Shown in pieces: positions 43,564-52,548 of a stretch of 64,000 nt of DNA (position 1 is the stretch's first letter; every line of letters starts with the position of its first letter). Origin of the DNA: JBBIMS01 sp964531645. Lineage in GTDB: Bacteria > Acidobacteriota > Aminicenantia > JBFLYD01 > JBBIMS01. The notes beneath the pieces were generated by a model. The model ran no database searches and was not told the DNA's origin. It saw only the letters and a list, made by a program, of their open reading frames with translations. The stretch spans positions 1 through 64,000 of the forward strand of contig CAZHEF010000005.1 of the NCBI GenBank assembly GCA_964531645.1, read 5' to 3'. Both the position numbers and the translations under genes were made by a program.

Positions 43564-46272
43564 CTAAATTTTAGATTTTTGCAATGCTTCCTTTAAATAT
43601 TTCCCTGTAATAGATTCTTTCTCTTTTACTACCCCTTCAAGGGGCCCCTGATAAACTAAATAACCTCCCCTCTCTCCACCTTCAGGACCCAAATCTATTA
43701 TCCAATCTGCCAGCTTTATTAGCTCAAGATTATGCTCTATAAAAATAATAGTGTTTCCTTCTCTAAGAAGAGTATCAATTGAGTTTACAAGTTTGCTTAT
43801 ATCATCAAGATGAAGCCCTGTTGTTGGTTCATCAAGAAGGAATAAATTTCCTCCTCCTCTTGTTGAATTTAAATAAACAGCGAGTTTTAGCCTCTGATTT
43901 TCACCTCCTGAAAGCTCTGAGATTGGTTGTCCAAGCTTGAGATACCCAAGTCCAGCCCTTTCAAGAGGCATTAGTTTTGAAACAATCTCATCTCTTTCAC
44001 TGAAAAACTTTATTGCTTCACTTATTGACATTTCTAAAACTTCAGCTATGTTTTTCCCTTTATATACTATCTCCAGAGTCTCTTTTTTATATCTTTTACC
44101 TTTACACTCTTCGCATGTCAAAACTACATCTGAGAGGAATTGCATCTCCACCGTTATCTTTCCAGCCCCTCTGCACTCTTCACACCTTCCACCCGGAATA
44201 TTAAAGGAAAATGTTGATGGAATAAAACCCTTAATCCGTGCCTCCTTCGTCCTTGCAAAAAGGTTCCTTATTTCATCCATTGCTTTTGTAAAGGAAATTG
44301 GTATTGATCTTGATGATTTTGTTATGGGTGTTTGGTCAACAAGGATTACATCTTTTATTTTTTCTGTTCCATCTATTCTATCAAAATTCTCCTTTTCCTC
44401 TCCTTTCAACCCTTTGTAAATGATTTCGTAAAGAAGAGTGCTTTTTCCAGAGCCGGAAACCCCGGTAATACATGTGAAGGAATTAAAAGGAATCTCTATA
44501 TTTATATTTTTCAGATTGAACTTTCTTGCTCCATAAATTTTCAAAAATTTATCTGGAATAAACCTCTTTTTGCTTATTAATACCTTTCTCTCTTCCTCCT
44601 TTAAATATTGAGCAGTTATGGAATTGCAATTTTTCAAAAACTCATCCATACTCCCACTGAACATTACATAACCTCCTTCTTCTCCTCCTTTTGGTCCAAG
44701 ATCAATAATTATATCCCCTGATTTTATTATTTGCGGGTCATGTTCAACAACAACCACTGTATTCCCATTATCCCTCAATGTCTTCAGAATGTTTATCAAT
44801 CTTTCATTGTCTCTTGGATGCAGTCCAATTGAAGGTTCATCAAGAACAAAAAGGACTCCTACCAGAGAAGAGCCAAGTGCTGTTGCAAGATTTATCCTCT
44901 GTGCCTCCCCACCACTCAGTGTAAAGGTCATCCTGTTCAGAGTAATATAATCCAGACCAACTTTGAGAAGATAATCAAGCCTTTTAAGTATACTCTTTAG
45001 AGGAGCTTCTGCAATCTTTTCCTGAAATGGAGTCAAGAGAAGGGAGCTGAAGAATCTGAAAGCTTCCTCTACAGTCATCTCAGAAACTTCAGCAATAGTT
45101 TTCCCATTAAGTTTTACAAAATTAGCCTCCTTTTTCAATCTACTCCCTTTGCAAGCAGGACACTGTTCATACTTTCTATACCTATTGAGAAAAACCCTTA
45201 CCTCCACCTTATATTTCTTTTCTTCAAGCCATTCGAAAAACTTCTTTACTCCATAGTATTTTTCATCACCTTCCATTACAAATCTTTTGTGCTCTTCTTT
45301 TAAATCTTTAAATGGGACGCCTGTTGGGATTTTCCTTTTCTTTGCTTCCTTGAGAAGCTCGTTCATCAATGGTTCTGTGGAGGGTTTCGTCCATGGCTCG
45401 ATGGCTCCTTCTTCAAGGGAAAGGTTCTCATTGGGAACGACCTTGTCTTCATCAATTGCTATTATATCTCCGAAGCCATGACATCTCTCACATGCTCCCT
45501 GAGGAGAATTGAAAGAGAAAAAGTTTGGATCAGGTTCTTCATAGGTAATTAAACATTTTTTACATTCATATTTGCCTGAGTAAATGACTTCATTCCCTTT
45601 TAAATCTCTTATCCCTACTCTTTCCATTCCTTCCCTCAGCGCACTCTCCAGAGAATCTACAAGCCTCTCTCTTTCTGATTCTTCTATTACCAATCTATCT
45701 ACAATAACATCTGCTACTATGAATTCTTTATTATCTAAAGGGAACACCTCAGTCCCTCTCAGTCCTCTGTAAAATCCTTTTTTTCTCAGGTTTTCAGAGT
45801 CTCCTTGGTAATGGAAAAAAATAATTACTCTTTCCCCTCCCCATCTATTGAAAATATCCTCAACAATTGAATCAATTGTGTCCTTTTTCACCTCAGAGCC
45901 ACATCTGTGGCAGTAAAGTGCTCCTATCCTTGCAAAAAGAATTCTCATGTAGTCCCATATCTCTGTTACAGTGGAAACTGTTGACCTTGGATTCTTTGTA
46001 GTGGCTCTCTGTTGAATTGCTATTGCGGGCGTAATTCCTTCTATTAGATCCGCATCAGGTTTCTCTATCTTTTCGAAAAATTGTCTGACATAGGAGGAAA
46101 GGGATTCAATGTATCTTCTCTGCCCTTCTGCATAGAGGGTGTCAAAAGCAAGTGATGACTTTCCAGAGCCACTTACTCCAGTGATGATAATAAGTTTATT
46201 TAGAGGGATATCAAGATTAATATTTTTTAAGTTATGAACTCTTACCCCTCTTAAAATTATATTTTCGTTCAT
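43564..46272 (-). CDS. uvrA: Excinuclease ABC subunit A
   Basis: Damage-recognition ATPase of nucleotide excision repair, 902 residues. Two ABC modules: first Walker A TGVSGSGKSSLAFDT with signature LSGGEAQRI, second GVSGSGKSTLLYE with LSGGENQRL. Zinc fingers are seen as CHRCGS/CKKC...CERCHG in the first half and CEECRG...CEECKG in the second. The length is somewhat shorter than the E. coli protein (about 940). Its start overlaps the rlmN stop by 4 nt, last gene of the minus operon. Confidence 0.96.
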   Translation of the reverse strand: MNENIILRGVRVHNLKNINLDIPLNKLIIITGVSGSGKSSLAFDTLYAEGQRRYIESLSSYVRQFFEKIEKPDADLIEGITPAIAIQQRATTKNPRSTVSTVTEIWDYMRILFARIGALYCHRCGSEVKKDTIDSIVEDIFNRWGGERVIIFFHYQGDSENLRKKGFYRGLRGTEVFPLDNKEFIVADVIVDRLVIEESERERLVDSLESALREGMERVGIRDLKGNEVIYSGKYECKKCLITYEEPDPNFFSFNSPQGACERCHGFGDIIAIDEDKVVPNENLSLEEGAIEPWTKPSTEPLMNELLKEAKKRKIPTGVPFKDLKEEHKRFVMEGDEKYYGVKKFFEWLEEKKYKVEVRVFLNRYRKYEQCPACKGSRLKKEANFVKLNGKTIAEVSEMTVEEAFRFFSSLLLTPFQEKIAEAPLKSILKRLDYLLKVGLDYITLNRMTFTLSGGEAQRINLATALGSSLVGVLFVLDEPSIGLHPRDNERLINILKTLRDNGNTVVVVEHDPQIIKSGDIIIDLGPKGGEEGGYVMFSGSMDEFLKNCNSITAQYLKEEERKVLISKKRFIPDKFLKIYGARKFNLKNINIEIPFNSFTCITGVSGSGKSTLLYEIIYKGLKGEEKENFDRIDGTEKIKDVILVDQTPITKSSRSIPISFTKAMDEIRNLFARTKEARIKGFIPSTFSFNIPGGRCEECRGAGKITVEMQFLSDVVLTCEECKGKRYKKETLEIVYKGKNIAEVLEMSISEAIKFFSERDEIVSKLMPLERAGLGYLKLGQPISELSGGENQRLKLAVYLNSTRGGGNLFLLDEPTTGLHLDDISKLVNSIDTLLREGNTIIFIEHNLELIKLADWIIDLGPEGGERGGYLVYQGPLEGVVKEKESITGKYLKEALQKSKI

Positions 46273-47297
46273 TTTTCTTCAATTATTGCCAGTTGCCCAC
46301 AAGATGCAGATATATCCTCACCTCTTCTTTTCCTCACTGTTACTGATATTCCCTCTCTTTCTATCTTTAGGGCAAATTCTTCTACATCTCTTTCGTCTGT
46401 TCTTTCAAAAGGAAGAAAAGGAGAAGAATTGTAAGTTATAACATTTACTTTTATAGGCACTTTTTTGGAAAGTTCTTTCAGCTTTTCAATTTCATCCATT
46501 CCATCATTTATGTTTTTTATAAGAACCCATTCAATTGTTATTCTCTGCCTTCTTCGGAGCTTCAAACTTTCCATCTCTTTTAAAACCTCTCCCAGCTTGA
46601 ATTTTTTTGTGGCAGGCATCAAGAATTCCCTTTTTCCCTCATCCAGACTGTTAATTGATATTGCAAATTTAGGTGGTCTTGGAATCTCTATGAGACTTTT
46701 CAATCTTCCAGGGATACCAATTGTGGAAACAGTTATCCTTCTTGGAGATATGGCAATTCCATTGGGGTCTGTTATCAGGAGGATCGCTTTTTTCAGATTT
46801 TCAAGATTGTCCAGTGGTTCACCCATCCCCATAAATACAATATTTACTCTTCTATCCCTTGGCTTAACCCTTTCAAGTAGAGTTAGAACCTGAGAAACTA
46901 TTTCATCAGCCAGAAGATTCCTCTTAAATCCCATTTTTCCCGTCAGACAATATCTGCATCCCATTTTACACCCTACTTGAGTTGAGATACAAAAAGTGTT
47001 TCTGTTTGTTTCAGGAAGAAGAACGGATTCTATTTTTAGTCCATCAGAAAGCTTAAAAAGAAATTTTATACTACCATCCCTGGAAATTAATTCATTTTCG
47101 GTCTCAGGATAAACTATCGAGAACTCATTGCTCAAAATTTTCCTTATTTTCTTTGGAAGCTCTGTCATTTCAGAAAAAGATTTTGCATTCCTCTGATATA
47201 TCCAGTGATAGATCTGCCTCACCCTGTATGGTTGTTTTACAAATGGAAGTAGGTGCTGTTCTAATTCAATCTGATTTTTCCCGAGCAAATTCAGCAT
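46269..47297 (-). CDS. rlmN: 23S rRNA A2503/tRNA A37 methyltransferase RlmN
   Basis: Radical SAM methyltransferase, 342 residues. The iron-sulfur motif is CKMGCRYCLTG (CxxxCxxC). FMGMGEPLDN and the ISTVGIPGRLKSL-like block are diagnostic, and a second catalytic Cys region lies near the C terminus (DISASCGQLA). N-terminal RQIYHWIYQRNAKSFSEMTELPK is family-typical. It is located between pcm and uvrA, overlapping uvrA by 4 nt. Confidence 0.95.
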   Translation of the reverse strand: MLNLLGKNQIELEQHLLPFVKQPYRVRQIYHWIYQRNAKSFSEMTELPKKIRKILSNEFSIVYPETENELISRDGSIKFLFKLSDGLKIESVLLPETNRNTFCISTQVGCKMGCRYCLTGKMGFKRNLLADEIVSQVLTLLERVKPRDRRVNIVFMGMGEPLDNLENLKKAILLITDPNGIAISPRRITVSTIGIPGRLKSLIEIPRPPKFAISINSLDEGKREFLMPATKKFKLGEVLKEMESLKLRRRQRITIEWVLIKNINDGMDEIEKLKELSKKVPIKVNVITYNSSPFLPFERTDERDVEEFALKIEREGISVTVRKRRGEDISASCGQLAIIEEK

Positions 47298-47306
47298 AGG
47301 AAATTT

Positions 47307-48005
47307 TCACTTCCCCTTTTCTCTCACCATGGGGACAAATCTAACAGCTTCTATTGATTTTTTCTTTATTTTCCCTTTTTCTTTTTTTATTAGGACAAGG
47401 CTTTGATAAAAAGGATTCTCCTCAAGAGGTATAACCATCCTTCCCCCCTCTTTTAGCTGTTCAATAAGGGGAGAAGGTGGAGTGGGCGCAGCACAGGTAA
47501 CAATAATACCGTCAAAGGGAGCATGCTCTTTCCAGCCAAAATAGCCATCTCCTACCTTAACCTTAATATTTTTGTATCCCATCTTTTTAAGCCTTTTATC
47601 CGCTGATAAGGCAAGACTTTCTCTTATCTCAATACTATAAACTTCCTTAACAATTTCAGCAAGAACAGCTGCCTGGTAGCCAGAGCCTGTTCCTATCTCG
47701 AGAACTTTTTCGTTTCCCTTCAGACAGAGGGAGGCTGTCATAAGGGCAACAATATATGGCTGAGAAATAGTCTGTCCCTCTCCAATTGGAAGAGGATAAT
47801 CCTCATACGCCTGACTCACCCATTCAGGAGGAACAAAAAGATGCCTTTGAACCTTGAGCATCGCAGAAATAACCTTTTCGTCCTGGATCCCCCTGCTCTT
47901 TATCTGATATTCAACCATATATTTCCTCAATTGCTCAAAGTTTTCCTTAGAAAGAATAGTGAATGAAAGAAGGAAAACAAGAAAAGCAAATAAAATCTTC
48001 CTCAT
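47307..48005 (-). CDS. pcm: Protein-L-isoaspartate O-methyltransferase, exported form
   Basis: Repairs isoaspartyl residues using AdoMet. Motif I is VLEIGTGSGYQAAVLAEI and VPLEENPFYQSL lies near the end. I chose ATG 48005, giving MRKILFAFLVFLLSFTIL as a signal peptide; a frame opening at 48050 would bury it behind 15 residues, and neither start has a strong ribosome binding site. An exported Pcm would act on periplasmic proteins. AdoMet supply in the periplasm is unclear, so a membrane-tethered or mis-started protein is possible. Confidence 0.88.
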   Translation of the reverse strand: MRKILFAFLVFLLSFTILSKENFEQLRKYMVEYQIKSRGIQDEKVISAMLKVQRHLFVPPEWVSQAYEDYPLPIGEGQTISQPYIVALMTASLCLKGNEKVLEIGTGSGYQAAVLAEIVKEVYSIEIRESLALSADKRLKKMGYKNIKVKVGDGYFGWKEHAPFDGIIVTCAAPTPPSPLIEQLKEGGRMVIPLEENPFYQSLVLIKKEKGKIKKKSIEAVRFVPMVREKGK

Positions 48006-48074
48006 CTTAGAAATTATCTCAAATTTATTTCCAACCTTCAAAATTTTCATAATTTATACCAAAATTTTAAAAAC

Positions 48075-48662
48075 TTACTCACCTTTAATCATTGAGTAAT
48101 TTGGAAGGAAAGACCTATCCAGCCTCAAATGTCCCTTCAATGTTTCCCTTTCCATTCCATCAATGAGAAAATGAACCCTCTTAATACTTGTAAAATTAAA
48201 GGTAATCGAATTAACAATTGTGTAAATAGCTTCTATTTCAGAACAGGAACCTCCTGAATTCCCTGTGACAAAATCTGATGATAGATCTACATAAGCAGTC
48301 CCGTCTTTATAAATATAGACCTCTCTTATTTTCGTCTGTGGGGGGATTGGGCTGAGATTTCCCCTTTCAGAACCTTTTAATATTTCCAACATTACCTGCT
48401 TGATCTGACTTGAGAGGGAACGAGTTTTGAAAATTTTTCTCTCTTCAGGATGAAGATATTCATCCTCAGAAGATGGAAGAAATATTATCACTTTTATTGT
48501 CTCTTTAGCCTTAAGGATTTCTTGTTGAAAAGAAGGCTGAGGAGAAAGGGGCCGGGCTTCAGCAGTTTTTTCTTTCCTTCCGGATAGAAAAACAAAAAGA
48601 ACTATTGCAACAATCAGAAAGACAGTCCCAACAACAATTATTATAAAATAACGGTTCTTCAA
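48075..48662 (-). CDS. GerMN-domain envelope protein
   Basis: 195 residues. One N-terminal transmembrane helix (about 6-26), a Pro/Gln linker, then a GerMN (spore germination GerM-like) domain: REVYIYKDGTAYVDLSSDFV, GGSCSEIEAIYTIVNSITFNF, and VHFLIDGMERETLKGHLRLDRSF. The domain is often found beside cell-wall amidases and may bind or modify peptidoglycan. Its start overlaps the amidase stop by 4 nt, so the pair is translationally coupled. Confidence 0.85.
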   Translation of the reverse strand: MKNRYFIIIVVGTVFLIVAIVLFVFLSGRKEKTAEARPLSPQPSFQQEILKAKETIKVIIFLPSSEDEYLHPEERKIFKTRSLSSQIKQVMLEILKGSERGNLSPIPPQTKIREVYIYKDGTAYVDLSSDFVTGNSGGSCSEIEAIYTIVNSITFNFTSIKRVHFLIDGMERETLKGHLRLDRSFLPNYSMIKGE

Positions 48663-49801
48663 AATTTTTCTCTCTGTTTTATAAATTTAAGTATTCCCTT
48701 GTATATAGCTTCAGCGATATTTTCATGAAATGAGTCTGACCTAAGTTTCTTCTCTTCATCAGGGTTTGTGATGAAACCTACCTCAACAAGAATTGCAGGA
48801 GAGGTTATACCCATCAAAACCTTAAAAGGAGCCTGTTTTACCCCTCTGTCCCTGGTTCCGAGAAAAGAATTTAACTCGACCTGTATTGATTCAGCCAGCA
48901 ATGAACTCTGTTTCAGAAAGGCCGATTGCGCCATGTCCCACAGAATAAGCTTTAAATCAGAATTCTCCTCCAAATCTTCCCCTAAGTTTTCAATCTGAGA
49001 AAGTTTTCTCGCATCTTCATCAGTAGCATTAAGACTCAGGAAGTAAGTCTCCGCTCCTCTGGCATTCTTCCTAACCGATGCATTAGCATGAATTGATATG
49101 AAAAGATCAGTCTTGAGGTTATTGGCTATGCTAACTCTTTCATCAAGGGATTTCCCCTGGTCACCATCCCTTGTCAAAAATACCTTTAATCCCGCTCTCT
49201 GCTCAATAATGCTTTTCAGTTTTTTTGCAACAGATAAAACAACATTTTTCTCCTTTAAGCCAGAAGGACCGACTGCTCCTTCCTCGTCCCCTCCGTGACC
49301 AGGATCAATAACAATTATCTGGGGCAAGCGTCTTACCGAAACTGGAGTTTGCTTTTCAACTGTTTGGGCCTCTTTTTCTACCTTTGGCTGTTCCTCTACT
49401 TGAACATCTTTTTTCAAACTTTCCGAAAAATCTATAACAAGTCTGAAAGGGTCACTGAGAGTGAAGCTTACAAATTTTATGTTTTGCTTATTGTAATAGA
49501 TCTTTAGCTCTTTCGAATCCTTATCCCATAAAACGCCCTTTATAAGTTCCTTTCCAAAAATTTTTTCCTTAAAGCCAAAATCTCCACTGGAGATACTTAT
49601 AGCAAGATAGTCCTTCTCAGGCATCATTACATAGACAAAGGGCGCATCTGCCTGAATGACCAATCTTTCAAAACCTGGATTTTCAGATATTTTTAAATAT
49701 AGTATCTGTTCTGAAAAAAGAAAAATAAAAGAAAAGGAGAAAATTATAAAGATTAGAGCTTTTTTCATTCTTTTCTGCCATTTTTTTCTAATTGAAAACA
49801 T
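48659..49801 (-). CDS. N-acetylmuramoyl-L-alanine amidase with AMIN domain
   Basis: Cleaves the amide bond in peptidoglycan during daughter-cell separation. 380 residues: signal/transmembrane segment (about 11-30), AMIN-like domain (about 32-125), Glu/Val-rich linker, then the zinc amidase_3 domain with VIDPGHGGDEEGAVG (His-x-x-x-Glu ligand region), SIHANA (His) and VEVGFITNPDEEKKL (catalytic Glu). The start ATG 49801 is supported by AAGGAG 8 nt upstream; a Met at residue 11 is an alternative. It overlaps GerMN and follows glyA by 13 nt. Confidence 0.92.
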   Translation of the reverse strand: MFSIRKKWQKRMKKALIFIIFSFSFIFLFSEQILYLKISENPGFERLVIQADAPFVYVMMPEKDYLAISISSGDFGFKEKIFGKELIKGVLWDKDSKELKIYYNKQNIKFVSFTLSDPFRLVIDFSESLKKDVQVEEQPKVEKEAQTVEKQTPVSVRRLPQIIVIDPGHGGDEEGAVGPSGLKEKNVVLSVAKKLKSIIEQRAGLKVFLTRDGDQGKSLDERVSIANNLKTDLFISIHANASVRKNARGAETYFLSLNATDEDARKLSQIENLGEDLEENSDLKLILWDMAQSAFLKQSSLLAESIQVELNSFLGTRDRGVKQAPFKVLMGITSPAILVEVGFITNPDEEKKLRSDSFHENIAEAIYKGILKFIKQREKF

Positions 49802-49814
49802 TTCTAAAGCTCCT

Positions 49815-51254
49815 TCAACTGGAAATCCTGGAGAGTAAATTTTCAGAAAATTTCTTTAAATATGAACTCTCAGGGAAAATAGATGAAAAAATATTGATTG
49901 TAAGGGGTATTGCCTTATCCGGTGTGAGGCAATATTGCATATTTAAAAATCTTTTCCTGAACTTGGTGGCCTTTTCTTTAACATTAATATTTTTTCTCAC
50001 ACAGTCAGCAATCAATTCTGCAAGTTCCTCAAAATCCTTTTCCTTCATGCCAAATCTTGTCATCTCCTGAACTCCCATTCTTATTCCACTTGAACCAACA
50101 AAACTTTCATCATCAGGGAGAGCCTGATAATTTGTTATAATATTGTTTTCCTCAAGCCTTCTTGCAATCTCTTCACCTGTTCCATATTCCCTAACCCTTA
50201 TAAGAACTTGATGAGTTTCAGTGAATCCATCTGTTTCGTCTCCTTCAACTTTTATACCTTTTTCCTTTAGAGCCTTTGCAAAAGCTTTTGCATTCTTTAC
50301 AACTTGATTCTGGTATTCCTCTTTGAAATAATTCATTTCATAAACTGCCATAAGAAGTCCCAAAAGAGTGCCGAGATGGTGATTGGAGGTGGAACCTGGG
50401 AATGCCCTACTCTTAATTTCAAGCCAGAGTTTTTCAAGTCCTGAGCCTTCATCCATGTTTCCCGCAATAACCCCTCTTTGAGGCCCAAAAAATGTCTTGT
50501 GGGTGCTTCCAGTTACAACATCTGCACCCTCTTTAAATGGTTCCTGGAAAGCACCATAAAGTCCAAGGACATGAGCCATGTCAAACATTATAATAGGTCT
50601 TGGATTCATATCCTTTATGAGATTTCTTGTAAATTCCACAGGCTCTCTGTATATAAACATACTTTTCCCAAAAATAATTAGTTCAGGCTTCACTGAAAAA
50701 ATAAGGTCGGAAAGTTTTTCTGTGTCTATTTTGTAAGGATTATCCTTCCTTACAGGGAAATTAAAGACATTCTCCTTTCCCGTTTCAGGATTTTCCTCAA
50801 CTAAATTGAATAGAGCACCCATTGGCTGGGAACTTAAATGACCACCCTTTGTAAGCTCATTGTTAATAACCGCCCTCATCTTCCTTGATTTTTCACCTTT
50901 TCCCTTATCCTTGTTGATGAACTTAACCATTGCTTTAAAGACGATCTCATTAGCCATCTGTCCACTTATGGGTCTTAGTTCCACATTGGAGCAACCAAAA
51001 TATTTTCTCATCTCTTCCCTCAGCTCTTCCTCAACATCCCTTATAAAATCTGTTCCCTGGTAAAAATAAATCTCTTCCCCTTTCATTGTTCTGTGCTCAG
51101 CATATCTACCTGCAGGGTCAGATATTTCACAGAGCTTAACAAGCAGACTTGGGGTTGTCTCAGAGGGGATTAAATTTATACACTCCCTCTGTCTCCATAT
51201 ATTATTCTTCTCAGTCCTTTCTACAAGATTTGCAATTTTTAATTCTAAATCCAT
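49815..51254 (-). CDS. glyA: Serine hydroxymethyltransferase (divergent)
   Basis: PLP enzyme interconverting serine and glycine with tetrahydrofolate. 479 residues, longer than the about 415 of E. coli GlyA. The PLP lysine is Lys253 in GSTHKTFFGPQRG, and INLIPSETTPS, the AEHRTMKGEEIYFYQG region and FDMAHVLGLYG correspond to conserved blocks with spellings that differ from classical GlyA. A C-terminal extension follows (about 430-479). GAGGTGAG precedes the ATG. It lies between rpiB and the amidase. Confidence 0.88.
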   Translation of the reverse strand: MDLELKIANLVERTEKNNIWRQRECINLIPSETTPSLLVKLCEISDPAGRYAEHRTMKGEEIYFYQGTDFIRDVEEELREEMRKYFGCSNVELRPISGQMANEIVFKAMVKFINKDKGKGEKSRKMRAVINNELTKGGHLSSQPMGALFNLVEENPETGKENVFNFPVRKDNPYKIDTEKLSDLIFSVKPELIIFGKSMFIYREPVEFTRNLIKDMNPRPIIMFDMAHVLGLYGAFQEPFKEGADVVTGSTHKTFFGPQRGVIAGNMDEGSGLEKLWLEIKSRAFPGSTSNHHLGTLLGLLMAVYEMNYFKEEYQNQVVKNAKAFAKALKEKGIKVEGDETDGFTETHQVLIRVREYGTGEEIARRLEENNIITNYQALPDDESFVGSSGIRMGVQEMTRFGMKEKDFEELAELIADCVRKNINVKEKATKFRKRFLNMQYCLTPDKAIPLTINIFSSIFPESSYLKKFSENLLSRISS

Positions 51255-51264
51255 AATCTCACCT

Positions 51265-51711
51265 CTATTTAAAGTTTCTATTCTCTATCTCCTTTATTTT
51301 CAAAAATCTCCTTTCATGTCTTCCCCCCTCAAAAGGGGTTTCAATCCATAGCTTAACAATTTTTATTGCAAGCTCTCCATTTATAGTCCCTGGTAAACAA
51401 AGTAAGTTGGAATTGTTGTGGGCTCTACACGCAATGGCAGTTTTTTCATCTTGGCAAAGGGTTGCAATCACATTTTTGAATTTATTTGCTACAATAGACA
51501 TTCCTATTCCTGTGTTACAAATTAAAATTCCCCTCTCATAGGAACCATTTGAAATCCCTTCTGCAACCTTTATTCCATACTCAGGGTAATCAACAGATTC
51601 TTCTGAAAATGTCCCAAAATCATCGAAGGAAACAATATCCTTCAAGTTCTCCTTTAGAAACTCTTTTAGCTCATATCCTTTATGATCTGAACCAATTGCA
51701 ATCTTTATCAT
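51265..51711 (-). CDS. rpiB: Ribose-5-phosphate isomerase B
   Basis: 148 residues of the RpiB/LacAB family, isomerising ribose-5-P and ribulose-5-P. AIGSDHKGYELKE starts the protein, CNTGIGMSIVANKF carries the catalytic Cys (about residue 66), and ACRAHNNSNLLCLPG and GGRHERRF complete the active site. AAGGA precedes its ATG. It heads the seven-gene minus operon rpiB-glyA-amidase-GerMN-pcm-rlmN-uvrA. Confidence 0.95.
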   Translation of the reverse strand: MIKIAIGSDHKGYELKEFLKENLKDIVSFDDFGTFSEESVDYPEYGIKVAEGISNGSYERGILICNTGIGMSIVANKFKNVIATLCQDEKTAIACRAHNNSNLLCLPGTINGELAIKIVKLWIETPFEGGRHERRFLKIKEIENRNFK

Positions 51712-51812
51712 TCTTAATTATCCTTGATTGAAGTAATGTTTGTCAACATAAGACAATTATCAAATCTCTCTAAGAATTTGTGAAAAGACCGAGCAAAGAA
51801 AATGCTTAATTT

Positions 51813-52367
51813 TTAAGCAAGGTTTACTATCTGAGCACCAAAAACACTAACAACTGCTGTTCTTCCAATCATTGTTCCCATTTTTGAGTGCACATGACCA
51901 TGAAAGACATATTTCGGCTGTTTTTCCTTAATGTAACTGAGAATTGCCTCGCTTCCTGTATGAGCATAGTCTTACTTATCTGTCATTTTGTAGACAGGAG
52001 CGTGACAAATAAATATGTCTACATAGGGGAATCTACTCAAATAGAAATTTGCTTCCGCATCATCCCACTGATAGTGTCCTGAAGACTTATAATAAGGGAC
52101 TCCTTGCCATCCGCCGATTAACCACCTTCTGTGACTTATAATTTTGAAATGAACATCTTCCACAGATTTTGGAAAGATTGTCTTAGGGTCATGGTTTCCC
52201 TTAACTGCAAATATAGGTTTTTTATAAAATTCGTATATCTCATCAAGTATATGAAAGGGGACATCTCCGCAGGAAAGCACGAAATCTATTGGAGGTTTGA
52301 ACTTTTCTGTAAAATGATAATTTTCATAATCAGCAATAACAATAACCTTGCTTGGATAACCAATCAT
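51813..52367 (-). pseudogene. Metallophosphoesterase with in-frame stop
   Basis: Reading the minus strand from ATG 52367, calcineurin-like phosphoesterase motifs appear in order: VIADYENYHF, SCGDVP, AVKGNHDPK and CHAPVY. A TAA at 51972-51974 then interrupts the frame, and the same frame continues with YAHTGSEAILSYIKE, the metal-binding FHGHVHSK and a natural end at 51813-51815. The first part lacks the last His pair, so a truncated product should be inactive. It is either a recent pseudogene or a sequencing error; read-through is less likely. Confidence 0.75.
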
Positions 52368-52548
52368 GAGAAAATTATAATATTCATCGTTAATTATTTC
52401 AAAAATTCATTGAAAAATATTTGTTATTCTTTCTTTTGTAGCTTAAGGCTTATAGTATGTAGCTCGTGGTGCTTTCCCCACTATTTGACACATCCTTGCT
52501 TTTCTGGCAAATTTAAATTTATGTATAAAGACTGAGGCAGTGAAAGAT
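52368..52548. other. Spacer between divergent phosphoesterase and MFS genes
   Basis: 181 nt, AT-rich. A TTGACA at about 52489 has no well-spaced -10. No gene, repeat or terminator is seen. Confidence 0.4.

Noticed and set aside
51741..51746. Promoter for rpiB (TTGACA on the minus strand, 18 nt before GATAAT)
   Set aside because: The -10 would be only 5 nt from the ATG and overlap the ribosome binding site AAGGA, implying a leaderless message that conflicts with that site.
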